A stretch of 64,000 bases of DNA from Axinella damicornis. Taxonomy: Eukaryota > Porifera > Demospongiae > Axinellida > Axinellidae. The translations under genes and the position numbers were made by a program. Location of the stretch: positions 7,354,956 through 7,418,955 of the forward strand of contig OZ007508.1 of the NCBI GenBank assembly GCA_963931865.1. The letters are read 5' to 3'. Below are positions 34,801-46,074 of this stretch, one piece after another. Within the stretch, counting starts at the first letter, position 1, and every line of letters begins with the position of its first letter. The notes below the pieces were generated by a model, which did no database searches, had not been told where the DNA came from, and saw nothing but the letters and a program-made list of their open reading frames with translations.

Positions 34801-34889
34801 AGTCTCTGCATCTGCAGCACACTTGGAAGAAGCAGATTTGGAATCTGGTTGCTTAATATGTTGGGGTGTTTCTGCATTCGTCACTCCAT
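31828..34889 (-). CDS. NLR gene 1, exon 3: NACHT and LRR
   Basis: One 3-kb exon codes the whole NACHT-LRR part. The Walker A lysine codon is at 34393-34395 (aag on the coding strand). The final residues (FNIDKFNCYCVYQDDM) differ from gene 2. Confidence 0.88.
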
Positions 34890-36868
34890 CTACAGAAATG
34901 GGATTAAAGGATAACGTATTAGCAGACCAGTATACATAGTATGCTACTGCTTTCCATCTCTAGCTGCTATTAGCCTAATAATAATTATGAACAATGAATA
35001 CGAAGTTGACCTACCAGCCAAGTGTGCAGCAACTTCTTGCAATGATGGGTCACCTTGGATCCGGATCACTCGAATAAACACAAAAAGCTTCTCGGGGTCA
35101 GCTTTGATCCTTCTGTCCAAGGCCCATAGCAAATCTGCGATTTTCTTCATCTGTGAATTTGATGAGATGATGATTTTCTCTCGTGTAGTTTTGGAGATGA
35201 GAGAGTGGGAGTACAGATCATCTGCTAACTGCTCTGGACAACTAATCTGAAGCATCAGCTCAGCAAAGTGCTCTCTGAACACTTCTCTCAGTTTCCTACC
35301 CTTAGCAAATGCCTTTGACTTCTTACGCAAGTGCTTAGCCTCTTTTCGTTTGTGTTTTGCACTAGGCTTGGGTAATTTTCTGGAGCTACATTGTTCTGAT
35401 GAGCTGCCAATTGATGACATGGTTGTAGCTGAACTGGAATCACTGTCTGAACCTGTTTCAGATGAGTTAGAGGAGGGTGAACGTCTGCGCTTTCTCTTAC
35501 GTGGATCCCCCTTACCACTGCTCGACTTCCTGTGTCTGTGTTCACTGTCGGACAAGGAGCGGTGATGACGGTGTTTACGGTTCTTCTTGCGGTGATGTTT
35601 CTGCTTTGTCATTCGCAATTTCTTTCTGTGGTTTGCACCAGGATTGCAATGTTTTGGTAATTTTCTGGAGTTATATTCCTGTTCTGATGAGCTGTCAGTA
35701 GAAGAGACATTGTGTTCATCTGAAGTGGTATCAATGTCTGAGCCTATTACAGAAGATGCCTCAGAAGAAATGGAGGAGGGTGAATGTCTACGCTTTGACC
35801 TCCTATGTCTGTGTTCACTGTCAGACAAGGAGCGGTGTTTATGGTGTTGACGGACTTTCTTGTGGTGATGCTTACGTCTCTCACTTACTCTACCAGGTGG
35901 GTAAGGAGGATTTTGGGAAGGTTGGTGGAGAGCTGGACACGGACTAACCTGATCATCATGAATACCTGGACATGGGCCTCCTATATGCATTAAGAGGGAA
36001 AAAGGGTTGAGTTGCGGCTTTAAACATGAACAGTTACTAAGAAGTGATGGGCAAATAAGTATACAACTTCACAAGATGTAGCTCAGTTGCCCATCAAGTA
36101 TTGATTCAGCTGGACTGCGCACCTTCAGCCTGTGTACCACAGTCTGGGGCTTAATTAAAATTGCCACCCCTGTGCAGCATATCATGCATGCTGTTTGATG
36201 TAACAATACCATTCCTTCTGACCTTTAGCTAAGCCTTTGTTTGTGGGAGGGGTTGAGTGCATCGAATAATGCCTACCAGTCATGTCTACTTCACTATGCA
36301 TAGCCATGCTGACTATTACAGGTATGAACTCAAGTTGTGGGTGCCGTGGATAGAGCTGCTGACACAGGGGAATCCCGCATTACAAAATGGTAACGGTTCT
36401 AATGATTTATACAATAAAATTCAATTCACAGAGGCGTCCCATCTACATGCACAATTATACTTTTGATCACTTTATGAAACACTAACCTTCCATACTTTCC
36501 ACCAGTGGCAGCAATGGACAGTCCACCTTGGGAACAGATGGTGTTTTGAGAATTAGGCTACAGACAAATTCAGCACTATTACGCAATTTCAGTTCAAGCA
36601 GAGCGTCAATCAACTTCTCATAGGTAGCACTAGAACCAAAGGATTCGTCCCACACTTGAAGAACTGCTAACCGTTTTGTATGCATTGTTCGATTTTCTCT
36701 ATCAATTTCTTCTCTCTGTGTTGGGGAAAGGTCAAGAGCTGATGCCCAATCTTCCCATTTCGTCATTTTAAGCGAAATTCCACGAGCATGCTCATGAGTA
36801 ACTTGTTGCATCAGCTGTTCTTGGGAAATGCCATTTGTTATGTCTGCTTTTGTCTGCTGCAAATCCAT
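31828..36868 (-). CDS. NLR gene 1: Death, RS-rich linker, CARD-like, NACHT, LRR (1469 aa)
   Basis: Three exons (36487-36868, 35015-35980, 31828-34889) join in phase 1-1 into 1469 codons. Order: Death domain (about 25-115), an RS/His/Lys-rich linker with two ~85-residue internal repeats, a CARD-like six-helix region (about 350-445), NACHT with Walker A GPPGIGKST (609-617), Walker B LLILDGLDE (681-689) and VVVTSRP (sensor region), then a winged-helix stretch and leucine-rich repeats (LHSVDVSDN, LECLRLDDTN, LRSLHVGNN). NLRs are cytosolic sensors that oligomerise on nucleotide exchange and recruit partners through death folds. All NACHT motifs needed for ATP binding are present. The start ATG at 36866-36868 follows tagcaact-like context. 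The gene runs opposite to the receptor tails on both sides. Confidence 0.85.
35015..35980 (-). CDS. NLR gene 1, exon 2: RS/His-rich linker and CARD-like domain
   Basis: Two copies of RSLSDSEHRHR within basic and Ser/Asp runs, each closed by (S)RKLPK. Then LREVFREHFAELMLQISCPE, LYSHSLISKTTREKI, ADLLWALDRRIKADPEKLF and VFIRVIR, a CARD-like pattern of six short helices. An RS-like linker of this kind is unusual in an NLR. Confidence 0.8.
36487..36868 (-). CDS. NLR gene 1, exon 1: Death domain
   Basis: MDLQQTKADITNG opens the protein. WEDWASALDLSPTQREEI, LAVLQVW and YEKLIDALLELKL fit the six-helix Death domain with its W-x2-W/A-x2-L signature. Donor gttagt, phase 1. Confidence 0.85.
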
Positions 36869-37383
36869 AGTTGCTGTCTACGATAGCTTTGCTCATTCAA
36901 TTTGAGTGATAGAAGTTTCTTGAGGAGTTGCCACGATTCACAGAGGGATGACTATCAGCTCATATATTACCGGGCGTCAGTCGAAGCTGAATGAAGAGAC
37001 CAGGAATTAACAGCAGTACTGAACAGTGACGTGTTATTTATAGACTTACTATGCTTATTTATACCCACACTGTGAATAGCATTCGCACTATCACATAAGA
37101 TCTTATTATCCATTTGAATAAAATGTGAACTGATCTCACAGAGCAGCTTCTCTCTACGATAAAAAGAGAGGGTCTGGTGAACTGACTCTACCAGCTAGCT
37201 ATAGGGTCAGTGAATGCCATTGGACAACCACCGTTGTGATCTATATACACATGCAACATTTCTAGGGCAAAGGGATGGGGGCAACAAGACAGCTAGAACT
37301 GGTGAAATTCTTGGGACCACTATACCTGTTACGATGAGAACACACACATCTGTCACAATAACATCCTACACTCAGAGGAGGAT
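36869..37383. promoter_or_regulatory. 5' flank of NLR gene 1, conserved in the duplicate
   Basis: Closely similar to 59048-59548 over about 460 bp (e.g. cacagagggatgactatcag, gttatttatagacttactat). No clear TATA box can be assigned. Conservation may simply reflect recent duplication. Confidence 0.4.
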
Positions 37384-37596
37384 ATCCCATTGTCATTATG
37401 ACCGTCTTCCGTTGTTGGCAATGCTACTACCAGGGACTGACGGCTTTACATCCCTCCAAGGGATGCAATGTCATGTGGAAACACTTTTAGGGAGTCCCAG
37501 GAGAGAAAGAAAATCTCCTAGGGCATCGTGGGACTTGAACTGGCAACCTTATGATTAACAGTCGAATGCTTTAACAGCTCGGCCCTGAAGCAGCTG
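37384..37596 (-). mobile_element. tRNA-derived SINE
   Basis: Read on the minus strand: box A-like gccgagctgttaaagcattc, box B ggttgccagttcaagtccc, then ttttctttctctcctgggac and gcatcccttggagggatgta. Same family as 45255 and 61196. Confidence 0.7.
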
Positions 37597-37663
37597 ACCA
37601 ATTAGATAATCCACAACCCCTCAGAGCATCGTTACAACCAAGCAGTATAACAATACAAACTAT

Positions 37664-37665
<2 letters not shown>

Positions 37666-37697
<32 letters not shown>
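37666..37697. repeat. 32-base poly(C) tract
   Basis: Matching site of the second unit (61484-61504) has 21 C. Confidence 0.9.
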
Positions 37698-38130
37698 ACC
37701 CACACATATACATGTGAACATGAGGATGATTTTCCATTCAATATACATTCATCCACCTTGCAATAACCTCAAACAGAAAACAATTTTTCAGCACATGGAT
37801 ATGTTACGTTTACTGATGATCAGCGCATTTCAAGCCAAAGCTAAATAAAGATATGTACACCATCTCATCTTGCAGACAAGAATAGCCAACAGGCTGCCCA
37901 TCTTCTGTTGCAGCTGTTTGATCTCCTTCTGCAAAATCGACATTGTGTGTGAGAGTATCACTTGTGTAGTAGATGTTGCTAGAACCAGGCCAGTTCGGTT
38001 GAACTCCAGGCTGCACAACATTCACAGTCATCACCAGATATTTTGTTGGTACTAAGCGTCTGGCCACGGCAACAAGAAAGTCTATTGCTATTGTAGATTT
38101 CTTAAAAGTGAGCTCATTCAGCCACTGATA

Positions 38131-38154
38131 CCCCCCCCCCCCCCCCCCCCCCCC
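38131..38154. repeat. 24-base poly(C) tract
   Basis: Matching site near 61900 reads cacccaccccaccac, i.e. no homopolymer. Confidence 0.9.
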
Positions 38155-38199
38155 ACCACCACCACACCACACACACACACATGGCATTCTATGCTGCAT

Positions 38200-39230
38200 A
38201 TCTACAACATGAGCCTCAGTGGTGTCCTTGGGAGTCTGAGTGAGTAGAGTGGGTGGAGGCAGGTGGGTTCACCTGTCGAAGGTTTGGTGAACACAGCGTG
38301 GCCATGTCCGGGAATGGCTGTAGAAAGCCCTCGGTTTGATTCATTTATCTCCTCCCTCACATGAATGGGCAGACTTCTGACCTTGCCCAGCCTCCATTTC
38401 TGGCAGTGAACCCTTTTCTCAGTCTGGACGGCAAAGAACTGTGATTATGCTGATGGTGAGAGGGTGTGGTTAAACTCACGAATCTGTAGAGGATGGCTGC
38501 AAGGGCACTCATGCAAAGTCTGGAGTGTCAAACCCAACTGGAAATTAGGCTTAATTGATTAATCAACGTTCAAGTTAGTGTGGATGCAATGGGCGGGGCC
38601 GATCACTGTCAAGTCAAATTATCCAACAGGCCCATTGTAGAAGCAAGGAGAGCAGTATACAGACACTAGTTTCACCCATACAGATGTGGGCTCATACATA
38701 TGTGGGCCGCACAGATGTTTGAGACTAGTCTCGCGGATCAGACTAGTTAGCTACCTCCTAGCCCCACCCCATCATAATTTGGCATATGTATAAAATTAAT
38801 GCTGCATATCTACAACATGAGCCTCATTATGTAATTTCCAGCGAAGTCCTAGGGAGATAGGTTCTGGGTGAGTAGAGTGGGTGGAGGTAGGTGGGTTCAC
38901 CGAAGGTTTGGTAAAAACAGTGTGGCCATGTCCAGGAATGGCCGTAGACTGAAGCCCTCGGTTTGATTCATTTATGTCCTCCTTCACATGAATGAGCAGA
39001 CTTCTGGCCTTGCCGGCCTCCATTTCTGGCAGTGGAACTTTGTGTGCTAAAAGTCATATATCTGTAGAGGATGGCTGCAAGACCAGGGCACTCATGCAAA
39101 GTCTGGAGTGTGGATGCAATGGGCGGGGCCGATCACAGATTATCCAACAGGCCCATTGTAGAAGGAAGGAGAGCAGTATACAGACACTAGTTGCACCCAT
39201 ACAGATGTGGGCTCATACATATGTGGGCCG
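38200..39230. repeat. Two direct ~500-bp repeats upstream of the signal-peptide exon
   Basis: The block gcatatctacaacatgagcc ... gtggatgcaatgggcggggc ... cccatacagatgtgggctca occurs at about 38190-38720 and again at about 38800-39220. The second unit has the same pair at 61940-62660 and 62757-63550. No coding frame is conserved. Confidence 0.7.
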
Positions 39231-39333
39231 TAGCCTCGTTCCCAGTCCCACGCCCAGCTTTTCGTCGCTTGCAGTACGGTAATACCGTACTGCAAGCGAC
39301 GAAAAGCTGGGCGTGGGACTGGGAACGAGGCTA
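39231..39333. mobile_element. TAGCCTC palindrome MITE (103 bp) with 9-bp TSD
   Basis: TAGCCTCGTTCCCAGTCCCA and its full inverted partner meet at gtaatac, almost without loop. It is flanked by TGTGGGCCG on both sides (39222-39230, 39334-39342). The same locus at 63545 and the neighbouring repeat at 38702 show the empty site. Confidence 0.85.
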
Positions 39334-39781
39334 TGTGGGCCGCACAGACGAATACCTCCGAGCCCCACCCCATCATTTTCGTAGAAAAACCTTTAACGAT
39401 CACCAAGTAGATCTACACACTAGACAAGTATCCTATCGGTGACATACATAAAGATTTACCTGTTCATCGAGCCTCAAAGTTCAAACACTGAAAGGGGACT
39501 TGTCTAGTCTGCTGTTAGTACTTCCAAATACCTTTGCTCTGACGTCATTAATGACTGATTACTCCGTATACTTCCGCATTCCATAATGTCGGGTACTATG
39601 GTTGCTAGGGTTGCATCCGTACCAGTGACTGTGTTTGCATGCCGTGGTTTTTTGTTCCTGACAGTTGTGGAGTGTCCTACAGCAAAGTGTCTCCAAGAAT
39701 AATGTCCGTGCAGGAGTATTAAAGCCTGGAAACTAGGTGCGTGTGCACGAGAGAACCAACGATGAAGATGACTCTTGCGAC

Positions 39782-39875
39782 ATGTCCTCACCTCGCAGAA
39801 CACCACGGACGTATTGTGCAGTGGCAGTGAAGGTGGTTCTAGTGATGCTGATGTTGCAAGCACCTTCTTTTGCAG
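39782..39875 (+). CDS. Signal-peptide exon of a receptor-type gene
   Basis: ATG at 39782 opens MSSPRRTPRTY, then a hydrophobic core CAVAVKVVLVMLMLQ and a cleavage-like end APSFAG, followed by donor gtgagt in phase 1. That phase fits any Ig or FN3 exon of this receptor family. The next plus-strand exons of the family are 8.9 kb downstream (48733). Its flank recurs at the end of the window (63720-64000), so a twin exon should lie just beyond. The exon's partner is inferred. Confidence 0.6.
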
Positions 39876-40546
39876 GTGAGTGTTTTTATGTCGAAGTAGC
39901 TAGCTGCATAAACATTGCAGTGCACACGCATACACGTAGCTAGTTGCTGCTCCATGAGTGTGTTGCGGATGAAATTCCCTACACAGTAGAATTTGGGGGG
40001 CTCCATGCTATGCATTCAGGCTAGTGCGATGTGCCGAAATGTTGCGAGTAACGTACACACTCCTGAGCCACTCAGCCTCTAGTAGAGAGGTTGTACTAGA
40101 ACTCCACTGAAGGCAAAGTTACATTACCCAGTGTTACATGCTAGAAAAGATTTCACCCCCTTAAACCTCATGACCTACACTGGCCCTTCTATATGCCATT
40201 GGTTGTGAGAGTGAGAACATTTATACGATACACCACATTTCCAATTCATACATGTAGTATGAATTACGGTTTGGAGAGTGACTAGTACTGTAGCTACCAC
40301 ATTGATTAGTCAGCTGCATTTTTGTGTCCTTAGAAGCAATTGCAGAATGAAGTTTGTGCATGTCCTGCTGGCAGACTATGGTGCTATATATCTCCAAGGG
40401 ATTACTGGCCCATATATATGCAGCATCCATGCCTACTATTCATGCTTTCATCAGCATGCGTCCAGGTTCATCCTTATACCACAGCTGATTTTGATCATTG
40501 GAAAGCTTGGCTGGAAACGTATAGCTATACTGAAAGACTACTATAA
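39876..40546. other. Spacer downstream of the signal-peptide exon
   Basis: No Ig or FN3 exon can be found. Open frames are short and lack borders. Confidence 0.4.
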
Positions 40547-41572
40547 TGCGGTGGCCCGGTAGTGTCAAAACGCATTTTGCGTTTCACATTGAATTGGGCT
40601 ACATAATCGTTCATTTAGACATACCGTATTTCGCTATTCAAGGATATAATTACGGTATACGTGTGCGGTGACCGATCCGCATGTGCGGTCACCGAACCGC
40701 CCTGTGCGGTCACCGATCGGCGTGTGCGGTCACCGAACCGCCCTGTGCGGTCACCGATCCGCGTGTGCGGTCACCAAACCGCCCTGTGCGGTCACCGATC
40801 GGCGTGTGCGGTCACCGGACTGCCCTGTGCGGTCACCGATCGGCGTGTGCGGTCACCGAACCGCCCTGTGCGGTCACCGAACCGCCCTGTGCGGTCACCG
40901 ATCCACGTGTGCGGTCACCGAACCGCCCTGTGCGGTCACCGAACCGCCCAGTGATACAGGGAGCTGGAACAGCAGCTGTCAGCTTGTACCGGCAGATACC
41001 ACGTCCACAAGGATATAATTACAACAGAGACGAACTGGAGAAACACTGAAGCAGCTGTCCGTTTTTCTACCAACTGGCTAAACACGTGTCCGGGTTGAAT
41101 GCTTCTATACCATGGGTTCGGTGACCGCACAGGGCGGTTCGGTGACCGCACACGCCGATCGGTGACCGCACACGCTGATCAGTGACCGCACAGGGCGGTT
41201 CGGTGACCGCACAGGGCCGTTCGGTGACCGCACACGCCGATCGGTGACCGCACAGGGCGGTTCGGTGACCGCACAGGGCCGTTCGGTGACCGCACACGCC
41301 GATCGGTGACCGCACAGGGCGGTTCGGTGACCGCACAGGGCCGTTCGGTGACCGCACAGGGCCGTTCGGTGACCGCACACGCGGATCGGTGACCGCACAG
41401 GGCGGTTCGGTGACCGCACACGCCGATCGGTGACCGCACAGGGCGGTTCGGTCACCGCACACGTATACCATATATCCTTGAATAGCGAAATACGGTATGT
41501 CTAAATGAACGATTGCGTAGCCCAATTCAATGTGAAACGCAAAACGCATTTTGACACTACCGGGCCACCGCA
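40547..41572. mobile_element. 1.03-kb foldback element with 21-bp repeats in both arms
   Basis: Perfect ends TGCGGTGGCCCGG...CCGGGCCACCGCA flanked by CTATAA on both sides (40541-40546, 41573-41578). The next ~110 bp are inverted copies (gtgtcaaaacgcattttgcg, cattgaattgggctac). Then each arm holds 20-21-bp units of the type tgcggtcaccgaaccgccc, about 14 on the left and about 17 on the right, facing each other across a 150-bp spacer. Open frames of CAVTEPP type are by-products. Confidence 0.85.
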
Positions 41573-41578
41573 CTATAA

Positions 41579-42240
41579 GGATATTCATGTAGAAAGGAAA
41601 CAAGGAAGGAAGAGTACAATACCAATCAGCGCTAGAAGGAAACTGCTGCAATTTTCGTACTGCATGATTACACTGTATGCTCTGGCTAGGCTCACTGAGC
41701 ATAAGAGGAATTGTAGCCATCCAGTCTGGTATGCTGGTTGCCTCTGGAGTGTGCACAGCTAGTGCTGGCTGCTAGATGACCACTGACTTGCCTGATTGTC
41801 AACCCCAAAATTTTGTATGTAGTGCTATAGCTACTATCTGTCCCCTCTTACTGCAACAACAAGCTTGTTACTATGGTAACATGTAACCATCTGAATATCT
41901 TCCCTTAGTATAAGGATATACACATGTATGTGACTTAGGGTTTCTGCCGTTCCTAAGCAGTTTCCTCGTCCTCTTCTGAAGGACATACTAAGTACTGTTT
42001 GCATGAGAGCAACACTGCCTTGCAACATTCCAGCCATCCCAAGCATGTTTGGGGGACCTGCTGTGTTGTGTCTGTATTGACATGTGTACACCTATCATGA
42101 ATGTCATTTGGCAACATGATTTACCTTTCAAACTAGTCTTGTAGCATTCTGTGTGGGGCTTTGACTGGTAGATGAACAACTCAAAATGCCACTGATGTAC
42201 ATATTCATGGTATTCATGGGGTGTCTGCTATCAATACATT
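41579..42240. other. Spacer, no gene seen
   Basis: No repeat family or exon recognised. Confidence 0.35.
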
Positions 42241-43015
42241 AAAATTTTAACGTGTGTGTGTCTGTCTGTGCATGACGGAAGTGGGATGTTCGTTGGGCGG
42301 GACTAGACTATAGTGATGCGCGACCTTCGTACTTGAACCTTGAACTCGGCGAAGGATGATCGAGAACATTGGGCCCGGGCATGGGCTGGAATCTTCCAGG
42401 GCTACAAGCGGATGGAAGGGAGCAGCAGTCGAAGCGGACGCGATCGGGGAGCAGCAGTTGAAGCGGACGCAATCGGGGAGCAGCAGTTGTAACGATAGCA
42501 ATCGGGGAGCAGTTGAAAACTTGACGCGGACGCAAGCGGCGAGCAGCACACGCAATTTGGGAGTAGCAGCCGAAGCGGACGCAATCAGGGAGCAGTTGAA
42601 GGCTAGGTACTAGCACAACATTTCCGGAATTTGCTCTATAGTGTCCTTCACTGCCTTATTTTAAAGGGGTGTGGCTTCCTAGTTAACAGATGTTAGTGGG
42701 CGTGGTCAAGTTAAGGTCAACATGCTAAGGTGTGATGATCACAACAACCATCAATTGTTCTCAATAGAATGACAGAATTCTGCACAACAGCAGCAGAATC
42801 AAGTCCAAATTTGTTTTCCATTTGCTGGACCCACGCCTTAATGCACGTGTGATTGAAGCGGACGCAAGCGGCGAGCAGCGCAAGCAATTGGAGTGCAGCA
42901 GTTGAAGCGGACGCGATTGGCGAGCAGCAGCTCTGCACAGAGAGCTGTCCTGCGCCGGATTACTCACACAGGCGAACGAGGGGGAAGTAGCTGAGCGAGC
43001 GAAGCTACTTGTAGT
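42241..43015 (-). mobile_element. Minisatellite-bearing element, interrupted copy
   Basis: Minus-strand copy: tail ttaacgtgtgtgtgtctgtc and gacggaagtgggatgttcgt at 42248-42300, core units gaagcggacgcaatcgggga through 42600, then about 240 bp of unrelated sequence, then more core and the head (gaagctacttgtag) ending near 43015. Confidence 0.6.
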
Positions 43016-44041
43016 GATGAAAGTCTATGATCCTTATTTGCAAGCCATCACCATGGCAACATCTTCTTCCTCGCTTGTTGCTCAGGCCAGTTGACAGGAG
43101 CAGGAACAATGGCAGCATTAGATCTTGTTTCACATGCCCTACTTGTGCATGGCTTTGCAGTTTATAAGTGGACGTTATGTAACTGTAATGGCCCTCTTTG
43201 CTCTGTCCAGTGTGTGTTGTGATCAAATCCCAGTTAGCTAATAAGTGTATGTTCCATGTGCGTCAGAGTCGGAATTAGGAGAATGAGTTCCAGAGCTTAT
43301 TTATGGTAACCTTGTCACTTCACGGCACTCATACAGCTCTTGGAATCTCCTGGTAGGACGTTGTAGTTAGTGTGATATGTGACCTACTCCACTAAGCTAT
43401 ACAGCTATTGTTTAAGGCAGTCAATTGTGAGTAAATACCAGCGATATTCTGCTAGCAGACGAGACCAATGTCCCTGTTACTATGACTGGTTCAGTCATGC
43501 AGTCGCACTGGAGGAGGATATTGTCTGCGGGCATTCAGATGCATGAATCTGTGATACTGACTTGTGGCACTGCTATAGGGAAGAGACAGTCCATGTTTGA
43601 GGTGTGGGATGGTGAATGCTGCATGGCGTCTGGCAGCTTGGCCAGGGCCAGTTTGTAATAGTGGCCTATTTCTGTCAACCTGGTCATCTGTATTGCCTGC
43701 CTGCTTGGGCTATCCAAGTGCATTGGGTCAACTCTGCATTGGCTAAGTGGGAAGTGAATATGCTTTACCAACCAATGACTGCAAAAGCCATCATGAGCTC
43801 CCATAATTATAAGCCCATATTAAAAAAAAATTATATGGGGGCTTTAATATTAGGGGTTATGCTTTTGGCTAAGTTAGCCTTTTAAGACTTTATCTGCAAC
43901 ATGAGACTTTCAGCTTCATGATGTCACATCCGGCAATGTCCTTGGGAGATAGGTTCTGTAATAGCAGAAAGGGCGGGACAGGGGGAGGTGGGTGGGTGCA
44001 CCCGAAGGGTGCAAACAGCATGGCCGTGTCTGGGCTCCGCG
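43016..44041. other. Spacer, no gene seen
   Basis: Includes a segment near 43960-44050 (gagataggttctg, gtgggtgcacc, catggccgtgtctggg) related to the repeats at 38.2 and 38.8 kb. No gene supported. Confidence 0.4.
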
Positions 44042-44049
44042 GTAGAAAG

Positions 44050-44344
44050 CAATGTTGTTTTAGTTAACTAAAACTAAAACTATAATGCATTTTAGTATGG
44101 CATATTTCACTTTAGTAATTAAAACTAAAACTAAAATGAGGACTGTCTCAGCCTGTTAATTAAAACTACAACTAAACTAGAATGAAAATCACCCAAAAGT
44201 GGTGGATACTAAAACTAAAAGAGCCTTTACTAACACTTTTGAGATTTAGTAATTAAAACTAAAACTAAACTAAACAATGCGACTTCTACCTAATTAAAAC
44301 CAAAAACTAAACTATTTCAGTTTTAGATAACTAAAACAACATTG
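44050..44344. mobile_element. hAT-type MITE (295 bp)
   Basis: TIRs CAATGTTGTTTTAG...CTAAAACAACATTG with an exact 8-bp duplication GTAGAAAG (44042-44049, 44345-44352). The interior is built of aactaaaact runs in both orientations. CA...TG ends and 8-bp duplications are hallmarks of hAT elements. Confidence 0.8.
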
Positions 44345-45061
44345 GTAGAAAGGTCTTGGTCGGCACTGGGAGGGCCATTTCCTCCGTTTTTGGCATAAAT
44401 GGACTTAGAAAGCTGTCTTGCCTTGTAGGCCCTCCATTTCCAGTGTTCATGGTCCGTTTTTATCTACGGCAGGTTGGCATTTCTCGGGAGGCTTGATTGC
44501 AAGTTCGTTAATTGGTGGGTGTGGTTAAGTCACGTATATGCTTAGTATAGCTGAAATTACCTGTGTGAGCAGTTTCGAGCCCAGCAACGCCAGGGAACAA
44601 AAATTAGGGTATGCTTAAGTGTTCTATAGACTGAAAATGACCTAGAGCCCTAAAGAGTTAATGAGACGAGAGAAAGAACCGAAATGTGGGACAAAAGTTC
44701 AGAGATAAGCAAGCTACAGCTGAACTGAGCACTCAACCTCTGTCCAGCCATACCCTGACTGTGACTGTGACAAGGGCCATAATTTGTCTTTATTTTGTAG
44801 ATCATGAATATCATTAACAGTCTATTCGGTATTATTCTGTGTGTTGGAGGGTGTGCCTGTGCCGTTGGTACCTGTGAAGCCAACTGTAGCTAACCTTGGT
44901 TGCAAGCTTGTACTTGACACAGTCTGATACAAATAGCCCCGAGGTCCCCATGAATATCATAAATAGCTCCAATTTTAGGTGAGCTGCTTCCCCATTAGTA
45001 CACTTCCTTAAGATGGTCGGTAAAGAGTCAGCAACTTGGGGTACTCCTCTCAGGTACAATG

Positions 45062-45165
45062 TAGCCTCATTCCCAGTCCCACGCCCAGCTCTTCATTGCT
45101 TGCCATACGTCGCTTGCGGTACAGCAAGCGATGAAAAGCTGGGCGTGGGACTAGGAACGAGGCTA
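45062..45165. mobile_element. TAGCCTC palindrome MITE (104 bp)
   Basis: TAGCCTCATTCCCAGTCCCA and inverted partner ending ggaacgaggcta. Close relative of 39231-39333. No duplication is visible at this older site. Confidence 0.75.
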
Positions 45166-45254
45166 CCGCGAACTTGAAACTGCAGACTGTCAGCAATTGG
45201 CTACATTGCAGGCCATACCCCCAGCTTCCCGGGCTTCCCAGCCTATGATCACAT

Positions 45255-45575
45255 AGGGGTGGCTGGTGGCCTAGCGGTTAAAGCATCCGACTGCTAATCT
45301 AAAGGTTGCAGGTTCGAATCCCACCATTGCCATAGGAGAGATTTTCTTTCTCTCCTAGGAGTTGACTCAGCTCTACCCTTAAAAATGAGTAGGTGTGTTC
45401 TTGAAGGTGTTTTCACCTGTTACAGTTCACACCGCATCCTTCGGAGGGGATGTAAAGCCGTTGGTCCCGGGGTACTGGTTAATATTAGCATTCATGCTAT
45501 TCCGGTTACCTCGTTAGCCACTCTACATGGTGGTTTCTCATAAAATAAAAAATAAAAAAATAAAAAAATAAAAAA
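45255..45575 (+). mobile_element. tRNA-derived SINE, best copy
   Basis: tRNA head with box A tggcctagcggttaaagc and box B ggttgcaggttcgaatccc. The anticodon loop ctgctaa suggests Ser(GCT). Body ttttctttctctcctaggag and gcatccttcggaggggatgt, then an A-rich taaaaaaataaaaa tail. No CCA-bearing mature tRNA structure is intended: the body continues past the acceptor stem. Confidence 0.8.
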
Positions 45576-46029
45576 TCACTCAGAGAATGATTATTGACAT
45601 ACAGTATGTCAGACGAGCCCCACAAAGCCCTGCAATCTCCTTGTAATAATTGATGGGTACTTGTACCGGAGCTCGAATCTGTTCTTCACTGTGGTAGCAT
45701 GAATGTGGAATGTGGGAGCTAACCTTTAGCAATTAACACCCCGGCCCCTTACTGTCTGGGTTCCTGGGTTCTCTCCACCCCATCCCTCTCCTCTTCCATC
45801 CCATCCACTCTCATGCGTTCAACATCTCTAAGTTGCAATCTGCAGGCCCTGACACTCACTAGTCTAGAGATGATGGGTTTTTTTTTGTCCTGAGATTGTT
45901 CCCCCCATCTCAGTGAACCTGCCTGGAATTGAGAAGAAAATTTGAAACCCCTAATGTGAACAATGCTTGTGTTTTTATCTGCATACATGTACGTACTCTG
46001 TACTAGGCAGCACTTGATACGTGCATGCA

Positions 46030-46074
<45 letters not shown>

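Noticed and set aside
40661..40950. CRISPR-like array of regular repeats
   Set aside because: Adjacent repeats without unique spacers, mirrored in a palindromic element, in a eukaryotic setting.
40661..41756. Arg/Cys/Pro repeat proteins (CAVTEPP type) on both strands
   Set aside because: By-products of 20-21-bp repeats in a foldback element. Mirrored frames on both strands.
45266..45340. Functional tRNA-Ser gene
   Set aside because: Box A and B are present but the sequence continues into a SINE body with A-rich tail, and relatives occur at 37.4, 47.7 and 61.2 kb.
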